Source: Oenanthe sinensis (Eukaryota; Streptophyta; Magnoliopsida; Apiales; Apiaceae). From it: 64,000 bases of DNA. The notes beneath the pieces were generated by a model. The model saw nothing but the letters and a program-made list of their open reading frames with translations, did no database searches and was not told where the DNA came from. Shown piece by piece: positions 51,801-63,671 of the stretch. The translations under genes were made by a program, and so were the position numbers. Each line of letters begins with the position of its first letter. Position 1 is the stretch's first letter. The stretch lies in NCBI GenBank assembly GCA_028671895.1, contig CM053795.1, positions 13,289,501 through 13,353,500 on the forward strand, written 5' to 3'.

Positions 51801-52772
51801 TCAGGCTTTGTTGTATAAATCTTTGATTCCCTGAACATCGTCACCATGCAACTCCTTAGCCATTCCATCCGAAACTGAGGGGTACATAATTGCATCTATG
51901 ACCGAGCTATGTTGAAGCCCTAGAAGGTGCCCTATCTCGTGCAGAGCCACTGTCTCCAAGTCTATATGATCCGGAACTGGACCAATGGACCATGGCTCGT
52001 CAGCATCAAGATGAAAACTTCCACTAGTTGGTGGCGAGGCATGGGCTAGAACTCCGAAAGGCCCATCGAAAGGATAACCATCTCCATGATCCCGGCTATA
52101 AAAGCCGATTCTAATATCAGCTGTAACATTAGATGATGTTGATGAATTATCATAAATCTGTGTAAATGTAAAATGTGTGGAAGCAGCCCATTTATCAAAG
52201 GCTCGTGTAATCGCTCTCGTAGCATTCACGGAAGTGTTTGTGTTAAATATATAAGTAAGATTGCTTTTGTCAAGTGGCCATTTTGGTGAACCACTAAAAA
52301 ACTGATAATGAGCGACTGCATGCATGGATTTTTCATGGTGGTGCACCTTCTTTTGTCCTGCTCGCATCCTGGTAGCGCCATTGATCATGATATCGGAGAC
52401 TCCACATCGAGGTAACATCATGGTCGATACTGTTTTGGAGTCTAGGACCCCGGTTGGCTTGAGGTGATAATTGAGTTGATACGTTTTGATGGCAGACTCA
52501 AGAATATCGTCGAAATAGTTATCTTTTTCGTCACTGTTGGATTGGAGGTTCTGAAGTTTGGAGTGGTGATTATAGTTTAAATAACCAAACTTGTTTAGAT
52601 ATTGCTTGAGGTCATGGAGCCCTTCAGCTTTATCACCCTTGTGATAACCTTGCAAATTCTCTAGAAATTGAAAGGGTGATTGATTTGCATTAGAGAATGC
52701 AGGGAAGATAATTAGTAGTGTCAAGAAGAAGATTATACTTGAGATTAATGCTTGAAACATTGTAGTTGCCAT
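51801..52772 (-). CDS. Plant matrix metalloproteinase (matrixin), copy 1
   Basis: An intronless 323-aa frame, as usual for plant MMPs. The product is a secreted zinc endopeptidase acting in the cell wall/apoplast. Order: signal peptide (about 1-28), peptidoglycan-binding-like propeptide (SPFQFLENLQGYHKGDKAEG ... TYQLNYHLKPTG), cysteine switch PRCGVSD (about residue 122), basic linker with HHH, then the matrixin domain with SRDHGDGYPFDGP, the zinc site HEIGHLLGLQH and the Met-turn MYPSVSD. The active-site Glu and three zinc His are present. The protein stops soon after the catalytic domain, without the hydrophobic GPI tail of some relatives, so a soluble product is inferred. First of three tandem copies and the most diverged. 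Confidence 0.95.
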   Translation of the reverse strand: MATTMFQALISSIIFFLTLLIIFPAFSNANQSPFQFLENLQGYHKGDKAEGLHDLKQYLNKFGYLNYNHHSKLQNLQSNSDEKDNYFDDILESAIKTYQLNYHLKPTGVLDSKTVSTMMLPRCGVSDIMINGATRMRAGQKKVHHHEKSMHAVAHYQFFSGSPKWPLDKSNLTYIFNTNTSVNATRAITRAFDKWAASTHFTFTQIYDNSSTSSNVTADIRIGFYSRDHGDGYPFDGPFGVLAHASPPTSGSFHLDADEPWSIGPVPDHIDLETVALHEIGHLLGLQHSSVIDAIMYPSVSDGMAKELHGDDVQGIKDLYNKA

Positions 52773-52850
52773 GAGTACTGATAGCTTAATTATCTATATC
52801 AGTACTTAATTTGATGATTGATTTATGGAAATACCTACATGTTTATGGGG

Positions 52851-52860
52851 GTATTTATAG
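52851..52860 (-). promoter_or_regulatory. TATA box of metalloproteinase copy 1
   Basis: CTATAAATAC on the minus strand, about 80 bases upstream of the start codon. A similar box at a similar distance lies before the two other copies. Confidence 0.65.
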
Positions 52861-55792
52861 GCTTCTTGTATACTGCTGCATGTTAATTAGGGAAACAAAA
52901 ATTGAACAAGTTGTCCTATGTTTTCAGAATGGGTGGCTCGCGGTAGCTACCTAGTAATACTTTGGTGGACTCTAGCTAAAACCAAATTTGTTACTGCTTG
53001 ATTAATTTTTCCTTGTCCTCCTGTTCACTGATCAATGATCATGTTATATATTATCGTTTGTATTTATTAATTAATTTAGAATAAAAAATCTTGTAGCGCT
53101 GTCAATATCGCAATCACTACAAATTGACGACTGCTTCTCTTACTGCTACGTCATACAATTATTGGAGGAAAGAGTATATAAAACCTAAAATCGGATGCAT
53201 GCATTTATACGTACATGTGGGTTTTACTCTGTAAAAAAAGAAAATGAAATACCCAAGCAAATACCTAGGGGCTAGCGAGCTATATGTACGTAGTAAACTT
53301 AGATTACTCTTTCTCAGGGGTTGAAAAACTTAGATTGTATTTTATTTTTCTTTTGCTAAATTTGTAATTTTAATTTTAAGTGGCTAAATTAAAATGATCT
53401 GAAAATTAAATCTTCTTGCATGCTTCTAGCCTAATACAGACCTCCTGTTCGAGCATTAAAAAAAACAGACCATCTGTTATAAGCAATAAGAATATTAAGA
53501 TATGTGTAGATTTATTATCTTTATTTTTTGTATCATATTGAGTGTCCGGGAGGTTTATTATCTTTAGTTATATCGGAATATAACATTATAGCAGTGAAAC
53601 TATTAAGCTGGGCAAACATACATGCATGCTCAGGTTACATATATGATAGCTGCGAATATAAATTATTAAAATATGTCAAACATATAATCTGTATATGCGT
53701 CATACAATCAAACCAACTGCATGCATATATAATTAAAAAAAGAATTTCTACAACAACCGTAAATTTATTAAATTCCTCCTTTATGTGAAGTAGAAATGCA
53801 GGCCTTATTTACATACCAGCCGGGTTATCATAGTTGCAGTAGGCAGAAAAATATAATACGTATTTTCAACTAATTTAACTTTCTTTTTTATTTCTTCATC
53901 TCATTATAAACGTTTAGTTTATGGGTATTGAAATACTATAAGGCGGCAACATTGACGACTATAGGCAGTAATGTGGACAATGATAAGAAAAGTGATGGTA
54001 TTTATCAAAATATAGCTTAATAAAAGAATAAAAAGATTTATATATGCGTGAATGAAATCGCGACCCATAATATAAAAATTTGCAGAGTTGAAGACTACGC
54101 ACAGTCGGAAAGCATGCAGATTAGAGACAAATTGTATGAAAGACGACATTTATATATATCTCGTATCTACAATAAAGTTTGAAATATGCAATGGTGGGCT
54201 GGGCGACTGGATTTGCACACTCCGATACACCTGGTCAAGTAACAAGAAAAACGACCATCACCTGCTACTCGATCTGCTAGTATATTCTTTTGTCAAAACA
54301 ATACAAATAGTTCACGCTGTCTATATACATCCGATAAAATAAATACTTATCATGGACCACTTTATTTTATTAGGAATTTATATGGCCAATCAGTTCATAT
54401 GGGTGCATGCGTATATATATCTGTTACTTTTGTTTCCAGAACGAAGAGTTGCGGTTAAGTAATTTATTTGTGCACAACAGTTTTATGAGCATAAATATGC
54501 GTACTGATGGGGAAAAAATCTGGTGGTAATTACTCAAAATCCTAAATATCTTTCAGTGTGGAAAACGTCATTCAATTTACATATATTATGTATATATAGA
54601 GTATGTATCATCTTTTATTTTTTTTATTATGGATTGATTATTAATATTCAAATTTGTTAAGGTTCCGTTTGAGATTGGTGTTTAAAATTATTGTATCGTC
54701 CAAAAAAATGCAGTGAAAAAATTGATTAAAGTGTGTTTAGTAATATTTTTGATGGGGACATGTTTGATATATGATATAATAAAAATAATATTTTTGAAAA
54801 AATCGCTTTTTCTAAAAATATAAAAATCTACTTTTTTTTAGAAGCAGATTTTAGATAATAAAAAAAAGTTATTGTAAATGGATACCAAACTCTGAAACTT
54901 ATAAGCTAGTACATCCTCACGTTATACATCTGTTTTATTTTCAATCCCGTCAAAATTAATTACATTATTCTAAGGTACTTTAAAGAACCGCCACCCCAAC
55001 ACATCATGTCGTATGCGAATACCACACCCTAATCTTGAATCTTGAATCTACTATCATCCATAGGACGTACCATATGTATATCACATAAACAAACTGATAT
55101 TTTTAGATTTTTAGAAAAAATTACGATTGTATATGTTAATATATAATTTATTTCAAAAAATCAATTTTCTATTAAATTCTCATTTTAAATTTTCAAATTT
55201 TGATTACTATTAAAATGTGTTAAAATTTCAATTGAAAACATCCGACACATCCAAAAATTCAAATAAAATTTAAATTTCCAGTCAAGCCATAACATAATTT
55301 GTACTAGTATTTGATTTATAGGTATTTTGACGATAAAATATAAATTTAAGTGACTCGACACAAATTTTGATGGATATTTTGTATAAATTTAATAAGTTAT
55401 CTCACATGCATCTAGCTATCTTAAACTGGAATATGTATATATATAAACGATGGCTGGCTAGATCTAAAAAATTAATGATTTTTATTTATAAAATTTGATG
55501 GATTTAATTAGAGGGTTTTTAAGTTTGAAGAAAGTAGTTAAAGACTCAAGTGAGAGTTCCACGTTCGAAGAACATGCATATTTTTAGTTTTAATACTATA
55601 AATTTTGACCGGAACTGGAAACAATTAATATAATAAAGTTGTTATGTATACATCAATAACGTGTAATTATTACATACTGCTTCTAATTAAATATTGATAA
55701 AAAAAATGAAAAGAATTCCATGTGTATACATATATAGGCAGCTTCAAATTAAGCGCCAAGCATGTAACCTAACTAGTACTATATATAAAGCT
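52861..55792. other. Spacer between metalloproteinase copies 1 and 2, no gene
   Basis: AT-rich DNA; the short ORFs show no family resemblance. A possible hAT-type MITE lies at 54659-54902. Confidence 0.45.
54659..54902. mobile_element. Possible hAT-like MITE
   Basis: GGTTCCGTTTGAGATTGG at the left and the inverse of the right end (AGAGTTTGGTATCC) are weak inverted repeats around an AT-rich interior containing AGAAGCAGATTTTAG, a style common in hAT-derived MITEs. Borders approximate. Confidence 0.35.
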
Positions 55793-56764
55793 TCATCCAG
55801 TATGATATAATTCTTTGATTCCCTGAACATCATCTCCATGCAAGTCTTTGGACATTCCATCGGAAACAGAAGGGTACATGATTGCACCTTCCACTGAGCT
55901 ATGTTCCAGCCCTAATAGGTGCCCTATTTCATGCAGGGCTACTGTCTCCAAGTCTATATGTCCTTCCATCGGCCCAATGGACCATGCCTCATCCGCATCA
56001 AGATGGAAGCTGCCTCTGGTCGGCGGCGAAGCATGGCCCAAGACTCCGTAAGGCCCATCAAAAGGAAAACCATCACCATGATCTCGGCTGTGAAAACCTA
56101 TAGTAATGTCACTTGTGGCATTATATGATATTGCTGATGTATTAATGTTCTCAATTCGAGTAAATGTGAAATGTGTAGCAGAAGCCCATTTGTCAAAAGC
56201 CCGTGATATCGCACTGGCAGCTTCTACAGGAGTGTTATTTTCGAACTTATAAGTAAGGTTGGTTTTATAAGCTGGCCATTTTGGTGAACCACTGAAAAAT
56301 TTGTAATGAGAGACTGTGTGTGTATGGTGGTGGTGGTGGTGCGTTCTTTTTCGAGCTGCTCGCATACGGCTGTGACCATTAATGATATCGGAGACGCCAC
56401 ATCGAGGCAACATCATGTTTGCCACCGTTTTAGCATCCAGGATTCCGGTGGCCTTGAGGTGATAATTGAGTTGATAGGTTTTTATGGCAGACTCAAGTGT
56501 ATCATCAAATATATGACCATTGTTACTGTTGTCATTGCTGTTGGGTTCGAGGCTTTGAACATATGAATTGCGGACATTGGAGTTAATGTAACCAAATTTG
56601 CTTAGATATTGCTTGAGCTGATCGAGGCCTTGTAGTTTATCACCCTTTTGAGAACCTTGCAAATCCTTGAGAAACTCAAAGGGTGAAGGATGTGCATCAC
56701 AAAATAAAGCAAATAATAATAATATGCAGGAGATCAATAAGTATGGAAATAAACCAAGAGCCAT
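55793..56764 (-). CDS. Plant matrix metalloproteinase (matrixin), copy 2
   Basis: An intronless 323-aa frame with the same layout as copy 1: signal peptide (about 1-24, ending near FCDAHPSP), propeptide, cysteine switch PRCGVSD, catalytic domain with HEIGHLLGLEH and MYPSVSD. The linker between switch and catalytic domain is strongly basic, then six His in a row (RKRTHHHHHH), longer than in copy 1. The linker between propeptide helices carries an Asn-rich insert (NSNDNSNNG). Over 55820-56465 its DNA differs from copy 3 at only three positions, while the regions on either side differ far more. No GPI tail. All catalytic residues are present, so it should be active. Confidence 0.95.
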   Translation of the reverse strand: MALGLFPYLLISCILLLFALFCDAHPSPFEFLKDLQGSQKGDKLQGLDQLKQYLSKFGYINSNVRNSYVQSLEPNSNDNSNNGHIFDDTLESAIKTYQLNYHLKATGILDAKTVANMMLPRCGVSDIINGHSRMRAARKRTHHHHHHTHTVSHYKFFSGSPKWPAYKTNLTYKFENNTPVEAASAISRAFDKWASATHFTFTRIENINTSAISYNATSDITIGFHSRDHGDGFPFDGPYGVLGHASPPTRGSFHLDADEAWSIGPMEGHIDLETVALHEIGHLLGLEHSSVEGAIMYPSVSDGMSKDLHGDDVQGIKELYHTG

Positions 56765-56845
56765 TGATTCTGATTCGAAAGATATATGAAAAGTAAAGAT
56801 TTAGACTTGAGAGAGTTATACAATTTGGTGCAAGTAGTGTTTACT

Positions 56846-56855
56846 CTATTTATAG
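56846..56855 (-). promoter_or_regulatory. TATA box and conserved promoter block, copy 2
   Basis: CTATAAATAG on the minus strand, about 85 bases before the ATG. The surrounding block (about 56806-56885, including GTTATACAATTTGGTGCAAG and AGGTGGACTTGAGAG on the plus strand) is shared with copy 3 but not obviously with copy 1. Confidence 0.7.
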
Positions 56856-56885
56856 ACTTGTTTGGTTCAGGTGGACTTGAGAGTT

Positions 56886-59438
56886 ACAGAATGTATACTA
56901 ATTAGTCACTTTCCTTGTGTTTTCCCCATATGCACGCGAGCCTTGCTTAGTTGACGAGATATATACGACCAATGTTGAAAAACATATTGTATTATTATAA
57001 CCAATTGAAACTGCCAACGATTGCATAACTAACTTGTAATATTTAAAAAAATCAGACTTTTGCTCTTGCACATAACATATACAGCATTATAGTAATTTAT
57101 TAATAAAGTGTCATACTTATACTAATTAATCTGAGAAAAAGCTGCAGTGAAAACTATTTAAAATCGTTTGAAAACTTGTCAAAGATTGTGAACTTGTCAA
57201 ATGGATCTAAAGTCAAATATTTAATTCGTGAAGTTAGAGATTCAGTACTGGCGTAATTATCAAATTTGCATGAGATCTAAAATATATTGATCTCTTAAAC
57301 TATACTCTCAAGATGTTAATCGATCGTCACAAATTAATATACAGCGTTGCCACGTTGGAGCTAGGTTAAATCTTGTTCAAACTTCATTATAACATTTAAT
57401 TTGTATCTATATATATCTATATGTAGTTAGTTGCATGTAAAAACTTTATCAATTTGGTTTAATCGGTTGTTAAGCTGGTTATTATTCATGGTTAACTTCT
57501 TTTTTTTAAAAACCTATTCATAGTTAACTTTTTTCGCAAATTAGTTAAGTTGAACTAATTTTAGAAGGTCAAATTATTAATTAATTTAACCAATTGCTAT
57601 AACAACTAAATTGTATTGATCGATATGATAAGTACTACGGTATGATCCTGTTTGGGATTTCATATAAGTCACTTATAAATTACAAATTACATATAATTTC
57701 TAATTACTTATAACATAAGTCAAATGGAATCGAGAACGCCAGTTGAAAATGCATATATATATATATGTGTGTGTATTAACGAGTAACGACGCAGTCGTAA
57801 ATTGTATTGACATTTGACAGACTTTCTTTCTTTGGCTGCAAACTCAGACACACACACAGACAGAGTTTAACACACATGGATATATAGTGAAGGTCCAGGA
57901 TTGATCGCACGTGAGAGATGAGGAACACATGTATACTCTGATATTCATGTGTACATTGCAATATATATAGCCTATAGGTAGCTAGGGCCTAGGCATATAC
58001 ATCTGTATTTAACTCTTGGCTGAAAATATCATTCTTGCTTGCACACTGAAACCAGATACTTTGCAGAAAATCTTAATCGCATGCAGTATGCATGGTTTCT
58101 TAATTACTTCTATATAATTAATGAGTCCATGGAAAATTGGATTTTAATCCAGGTAGTTGGAACAGTAAAGGAATGCTAGTCGTGACATTCGGCTTTCATC
58201 AAAAAACAGGCTGACTGATCGAACAGGATGTGGCCGGCCTGTGAGCTCTCATAAATTTTGCATAACATAGTGATAATTTTTTTTAATATGTCATATATAT
58301 AATGAAAATACAACCGAGTTTTAAGAGAATCAACTTGTAAATTTAATAAATTAAAATTATGTATATTAACAAATATTAGTTAAATCATATATATAAATTA
58401 TGCATATTAATAAAATGTATGATGCATGGAGTGCATTCCGATTATATACACCCCGTAATGAAAAGGGCAATTATAATTGCATTCACGCATATATAACTAA
58501 TTAAATATATGTATTTATATAGAAATGGTAATGGTATTGTTAATTAATTGTTCGCAAGTTATACCTCCCGCATGGTTCTACCCGGTTATATATACGTGTA
58601 TCTTTGCAAAAAATATATATATTTTTTAATTTATAAGGTGACTATATATATATATGTACAATTGTACATCCATTACGTGAATTAACTTTGAATGAAGACC
58701 CGTGAACTTAAGGGTCAACCCTGTATACCTCATACATGCGATTTTCCGTGGGAACAAAGTATAGCATACCTCACATGTAATTAAGAATCGTGATTTAGTC
58801 GTTAAAAACGTTTTAAGGGAATGGGGTGTATTGTATTTGTATCTGTGTAAATAGCTTGTCAATATGTTCATCTTTAATTTCTAATCCGGCTTCTAACTTG
58901 TTAGTAAATTCTATGTAAAATCCTCATATATGCATTTACGGTTCAAGTGTACAGCAAAGATACCCCGTTTTACGAATAAAGAACTTTCAAAGAAAGGATC
59001 TAAATTTAGCATATATATCACTAATTAATCACTTATAAATTATATATAACTTAAAAATACTTGATACATATACTAAATTTTGGTCGAAATTTTATTTATA
59101 GTGTATTAAAAATCTTTTATTGGTTTGAGATTTGATGAGAAAATACAATTAAAATTAAACTATTTTTACATGATTTTATTACATTAAATATTAAATTTCC
59201 TTTAAATAAAATGTGTAGGTTTTTTTACATAAAAATGCTTTTATTTAATTACAGAAAACAATAATCATTCTTAATACAATATATATTTCAAACACATCTT
59301 AATCCGTAAAAATATTTTTAAAAAATTATTTATGTCAAAATAATTTAGGACCTTAAAAGTTACCACCCAACCGTAAGATTCAGACAAATTATTTCAAAAA
59401 GGATAGAATGTCTTAAAATCAGCCACTGATTCAGAAAA

Positions 59439-59476
<38 letters not shown>

Positions 59477-60397
59477 GATCTTTTAAGTAATTAAGTGCGT
59501 AATGATTTGAAAATAAACAGATATATAAGTAAACTTAGCGTTGGTTTGTTGGATATTGAAATCAATTTTGTTCTGTTTAACTTATAACTGCATGCTAAAG
59601 ATGTCTCGATCAAATATTCATTTTAATTAAGAATAATGCTATGAAACGAAACAAATTTCCCAAAACAGTTTTCCAAAATGATGTGTCGGGATGTATATGG
59701 TAAGATGTATAGTTTTAATTGATATTATTAATTTGAATGTATATGGTAACATGTGTTATTTGGAAAAAAAATTGAAAAATTTGTTTGATTCCCTAATATT
59801 ACTCTTTAATTAATTATGACTGGAAAGTATTAATTATCCACTGTTCACAAGCTGAACACCCAATAGAAAAAAAAATCTTATTGGATTTAACCATATATAT
59901 TGGCTAAAATAGTGTCATTGGCTTAGAGATCGTATATGTAAGTATATTTAACCGACAGTGTATATACGTAGGTCGTAGCTAGTAATATTCGACATTAAGG
60001 GCCCATTTGTTTACAGGTGAATGAGACCGGCTGAACTGAATCAATCCTTTTTCTCTTGTTAAGATTGTTTGGATAAGATATCATTTATCTGAACGATTCA
60101 ATTTTCTTCTGACTCGCTACAAAAAAATTGACTGAACCGTTTCATTAACGATTGTTATGGTGTAAAATCTATTAATGTCGTGGTTTTATAAAGTTTATAT
60201 AGATTAATTCGTGTGACATTTGTCTTTCTATCAAAGAATCAAAATATTGTGACTATTTTTTTATATATATTAATGGATATTCAGCAGATGTCAACAATTC
60301 TTGACAAAAAAAAACAAAAATTAAAAGAATTCCGTTTAACGGGGTAGCTGCAAATTAAGCGCCAAGCATCAAATCTAACTGGACTATAATTAAAGCT
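56886..60397. other. Spacer between metalloproteinase copies 2 and 3, no gene
   Basis: No coding region recognised. Contents: an (AT)n run at about 59441-59471, the MITE at 59631-59804, and a lone Tourist-type left end from about 59998 (TTA/AGGGCCCATTTGTTTACAGG), resembling the start of the element at 24058. Confidence 0.45.
59631..59804. mobile_element. Mutator-type MITE with perfect 9-bp target duplication
   Basis: The flanks TTTAATTAA (59622-59630) and TTTAATTAA (59805-59813) are identical. Ends GAATAATGCTATGAAACGAA and inverse GAGTAATATTAGGGAATCAA are inverted repeats, both continuing into ACAAATTT. 174 bp, non-coding; same family as 10167-10361. Confidence 0.8.
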
Positions 60398-61336
60398 TCA
60401 TGCAGTGTGATATAATTCCATGATTCCCTGAACATCATCTCCATGCAAGTCTTTGGACATTCCATCGGAAACAGAAGGGTACATGATTGCACCTTCCACT
60501 GAGCTATGTTCCAGCCCTAATAGGTGCCCTATTTCATGCAGGGCTACTGTCTCCAAGTCTATATGTCCTTCCATCGGCCCAATGGACCATGCCTCATCCG
60601 CATCAAGATGGAAGCTGCCTCTGGTCGGCGGCGAAGCATGGCCCAAGACTCCGTAAGGCCCATCAAAAGGAAAACCATCACCATGATCTCGGCTGTGAAA
60701 ACTTATAGTAATGTCACTTGTGGCATTATATGATATTGCTGATGTATTAATGTTCTCAATTCGAGTAAATGTGAAATGTGTAGCAGAAGCCCATTTGTCA
60801 AAAGCCCGTGATATCGCACTGGCAGCTTCTACAGGAGTGTTATTTTCGAACTTATAAGTAAGGTTGGTTTTATAAGCTGGCCATTTTGGTGAACCACTGA
60901 AAAAATTGTAATGAGAGACTGTGTGTGTATGGTGATGGTGGTGGTGCGTTCTTTTTCGAGCTGCTCGCATACGGCTGTGACCATTAATGATATCGGAGAC
61001 GCCACATCGAGGCAACATCATGTTTGCCACCGTTTTAGCATCCAGGATTCCGGTGGCCTTGAGGTGATAATTAAGTTGGTAGGTTGTAATGGCAGCCTCA
61101 AGTGCATCATCAAACATATGATCATTGTTGCTGTCGGATTCGAGGGTTTGAACATTGGAGTTAATGTAACCAAATTTACTTAGATATTGCTTGAGCTGAT
61201 CGAGGCCTTGTAGTGTATCACCCTTTTGAGAACCTTGCAGATTCTTAAGAAACTCAAAAGGTGAGGGATGTGCATCAGAAAATAGAGCAAAGAGTAATAT
61301 GCAGGTGAATAAACATTGGAATAAAGAAAGAGCCAT
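60398..61336 (-). CDS. Plant matrix metalloproteinase (matrixin), copy 3
   Basis: An intronless 312-aa frame, eleven residues shorter than copy 2, mainly from a shorter Asn-rich propeptide insert. Signal peptide (about 1-22), propeptide, PRCGVSD switch, RKRTHHHHHH linker, catalytic domain with HEIGHLLGLEH and MYPSVSD. Compared with copy 2 the catalytic part changes only Lys to Asn before FFSGSP, Gly to Ser before FHSRDHGDG, and two residues at the C-terminus. The Gly/Ser position sits just before a conserved metal-site stretch, but no ligand is lost. Predicted secreted and active. The youngest duplicate pair is copies 2 and 3. Confidence 0.95.
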   Translation of the reverse strand: MALSLFQCLFTCILLFALFSDAHPSPFEFLKNLQGSQKGDTLQGLDQLKQYLSKFGYINSNVQTLESDSNNDHMFDDALEAAITTYQLNYHLKATGILDAKTVANMMLPRCGVSDIINGHSRMRAARKRTHHHHHHTHTVSHYNFFSGSPKWPAYKTNLTYKFENNTPVEAASAISRAFDKWASATHFTFTRIENINTSAISYNATSDITISFHSRDHGDGFPFDGPYGVLGHASPPTRGSFHLDADEAWSIGPMEGHIDLETVALHEIGHLLGLEHSSVEGAIMYPSVSDGMSKDLHGDDVQGIMELYHTA

Positions 61337-61435
61337 AGATATAATATTTGGACGATTAGCTTGATAAATATATAGATAGATAGAAAGATTTAATTAGGGT
61401 TGAGAGAGTTATACAATTTGGTGCAAGTGCTTACT

Positions 61436-61445
61436 CTATTTATAG
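61436..61445 (-). promoter_or_regulatory. TATA box and conserved promoter block, copy 3
   Basis: CTATAAATAG on the minus strand, about 100 bases before the ATG, within a block (about 61401-61478) shared with the copy 2 promoter. Confidence 0.7.
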
Positions 61446-61479
61446 CCTTGTCTTTGGTTTAGGTGGACTTGAGAGCTTT

Positions 61480-62279
61480 GAAAAAGATTATATCGATGAG
61501 TTTCCTTGTGTTTTCCACGTCTGTACTCGATCCTTGCTTTGCAGACAATGTATACGACCAATGCGAGGAAACATATTTTATGGCTAAATCCCACGAATTT
61601 ATGAATAATAATTGTCCCACCATTTCAAACTTAGACGTTTACGGTTTACATATTTGACTTAAATTCACGCATGAGGTTTTTTACCACATGTTGAAAGGTA
61701 AATTCATATTTTCAATTATTCATTATTGAATTTATTGATGAGCCCTTTGTACGTAGCTCCTCGACTCCTCGTGCAAATATTAATGAGTATATAATGATGA
61801 AGTATTTTTCATCAGAAAGATGACTATAAACCTATACTAGCTCTATAATTTTGAATGCAAATATCCAATGTTTTAAAGGTGAAAAGCAAGTTTCTTTAGT
61901 AATTTACCAATCGGTACTGCAGCTTCTCGCACCGCGTTTTATGGTACTAAAGGAACAGATTAATTATTATTATATAAGTTTATATATACAAACCGCAAGT
62001 CTGCAACTATTTTTGAATTTTTTAACTGCATGCCGTATCGCCCATATCCGATCAGAGTGCTAATTAAAATTGTTAATATTGACAAATTATCAAAAAAAAT
62101 TAATAAAATATTTTCTTTTTTTAATAATATTTTATCACTCTTTTTAGAAAATTTTACTCCAATAGTTGGTACTCAAAATTGTCAATCTTTGATACATATA
62201 TAATTAATACTCCATCCGTCTCACTTCAAGTGTGTTATTTGACTTTTAAATGGTTAGATTTAATTAATTTTGACCAAAA

Positions 62280-62315
<36 letters not shown>

Positions 62316-63671
62316 TTCAAAATCTGAAAAGTATATTTTAAAGAAAATTATATAAATTTTTCAATGATATATATTTTATAAATTTTTTAATTATATAATA
62401 TGTGTGATATTTGATCAAATTTTAAAAAATTTGACCATTAAAAAGTCAAATCAGCTATTTGAATTGGGACACATGGAATACTATGTATGAATATTTATGA
62501 CTTTAATGTGATGTAACATATTTTTAACATTTCGGAAGGGTGTCAGAAATCTTTCGTTGACACCCGTCTCAATCCAATATGATGTCAAGAGTGTTATGAC
62601 ACATCATGACTTTGACACTCTTTTTAACCACTAACAGAGATGCTCCAGTTATTATGTTACACAACGATAGTGTCAGTCTGACTTAAGAAAACAACAAAGG
62701 CAACTACATTTATTTGTTTATTAAAACTTGTCAGGGACTGATAGCCAGTCTTATTATTCGATCTACAGCCAAATGTTTTTTTTCAACTAAGGATCTATAG
62801 GCGAATGCTTAATTCGTGAAGGCTAGGCCTAATGATGCGACTGATGTACACACTAATTAATAGGGTTACATATTAATTAGTTTTATTTCTAATTAAAATA
62901 ATGAACTTTTATTTATGTTTATAAATTCATTAATTCAAATTTACCACCGCATACTTATAAATATCCTTCAAAAAAAATGTAAAATATTTACCGTTGCTCT
63001 TCGATCTTATTTATACATTAGAATCGATTTAAAATTTTGAGACTTGAATTCATTTATGGTCTATCGGGAACATAAATTTCATTTAAAATTTTTGAATAAT
63101 CATAAAAATTTTAATTTAGATTTCATTTTATAAATTTCATGATATTTAAATATTAGTATAAATATAATTTAAAATAAAATCACCGAATAATTTGTAATAT
63201 ATTTTAGAAAATACAATGAATTGGATGTATTGGACTTTTTTAGGTTCATACAATATTATAATAACTCGAATTCGAATCTCATAAACAAATTTGAATTGCA
63301 ACTATAATTAAAAAAGATATATATTGTACTTAACAAAATGTTATAAATTATATTATTGTGCAAATTATGTTCTACTTGTTAAATAATAGAATATATATAA
63401 TGTGCAAGATATACAATTTAATAATAATTTTTATAAAAAAGATTCCTATAATTATATATTACTCTATTTTTTAAATATTTTTGAGTCAATTCATTGATGA
63501 TATCAAGTCAAAGTAGGTGTAAAAATAAGAATAATTCATATAAATTTACGATGAAAAATATTAATAAATTTGATGTATATTAAATATAATTAAAGTCTGA
63601 TTAATTTGATACAAGTTGGCAGGCCCTGGTTGACACAGTCAACAAAGTGATCAGTGAGTACTAGTCACTAG
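61480..63671. other. Intergenic DNA after the metalloproteinase cluster
   Basis: No gene recognised. It holds the Stowaway element at 62210-62478 and, just after it (about 62530-62650), a transposon-like fragment with TGACACCC and GTGTCA motifs and a GAGATGCTCC end. Close to the next gene, TTGAC and GTCAA lie inverted (about 63631-63645), resembling paired W-boxes. Confidence 0.45.
62210..62478. mobile_element. Stowaway MITE
   Basis: Ends CTCCATCCGTCTCACTTCAA and inverse TTCCATGTGTCCCAATTCAA are inverted repeats that continue inward (TTTGACTTTT..AATGGT), flanked by TA on both sides. 269 bp; contains an (AT)n run at about 62282-62312. Confidence 0.85.

Noticed and set aside
55848..56128. Three open frames on the plus strand opposite metalloproteinase copy 2, repeated at 60453-60733 opposite copy 3
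   Set aside because: They are conserved only because the metalloproteinase genes on the other strand are nearly identical there.
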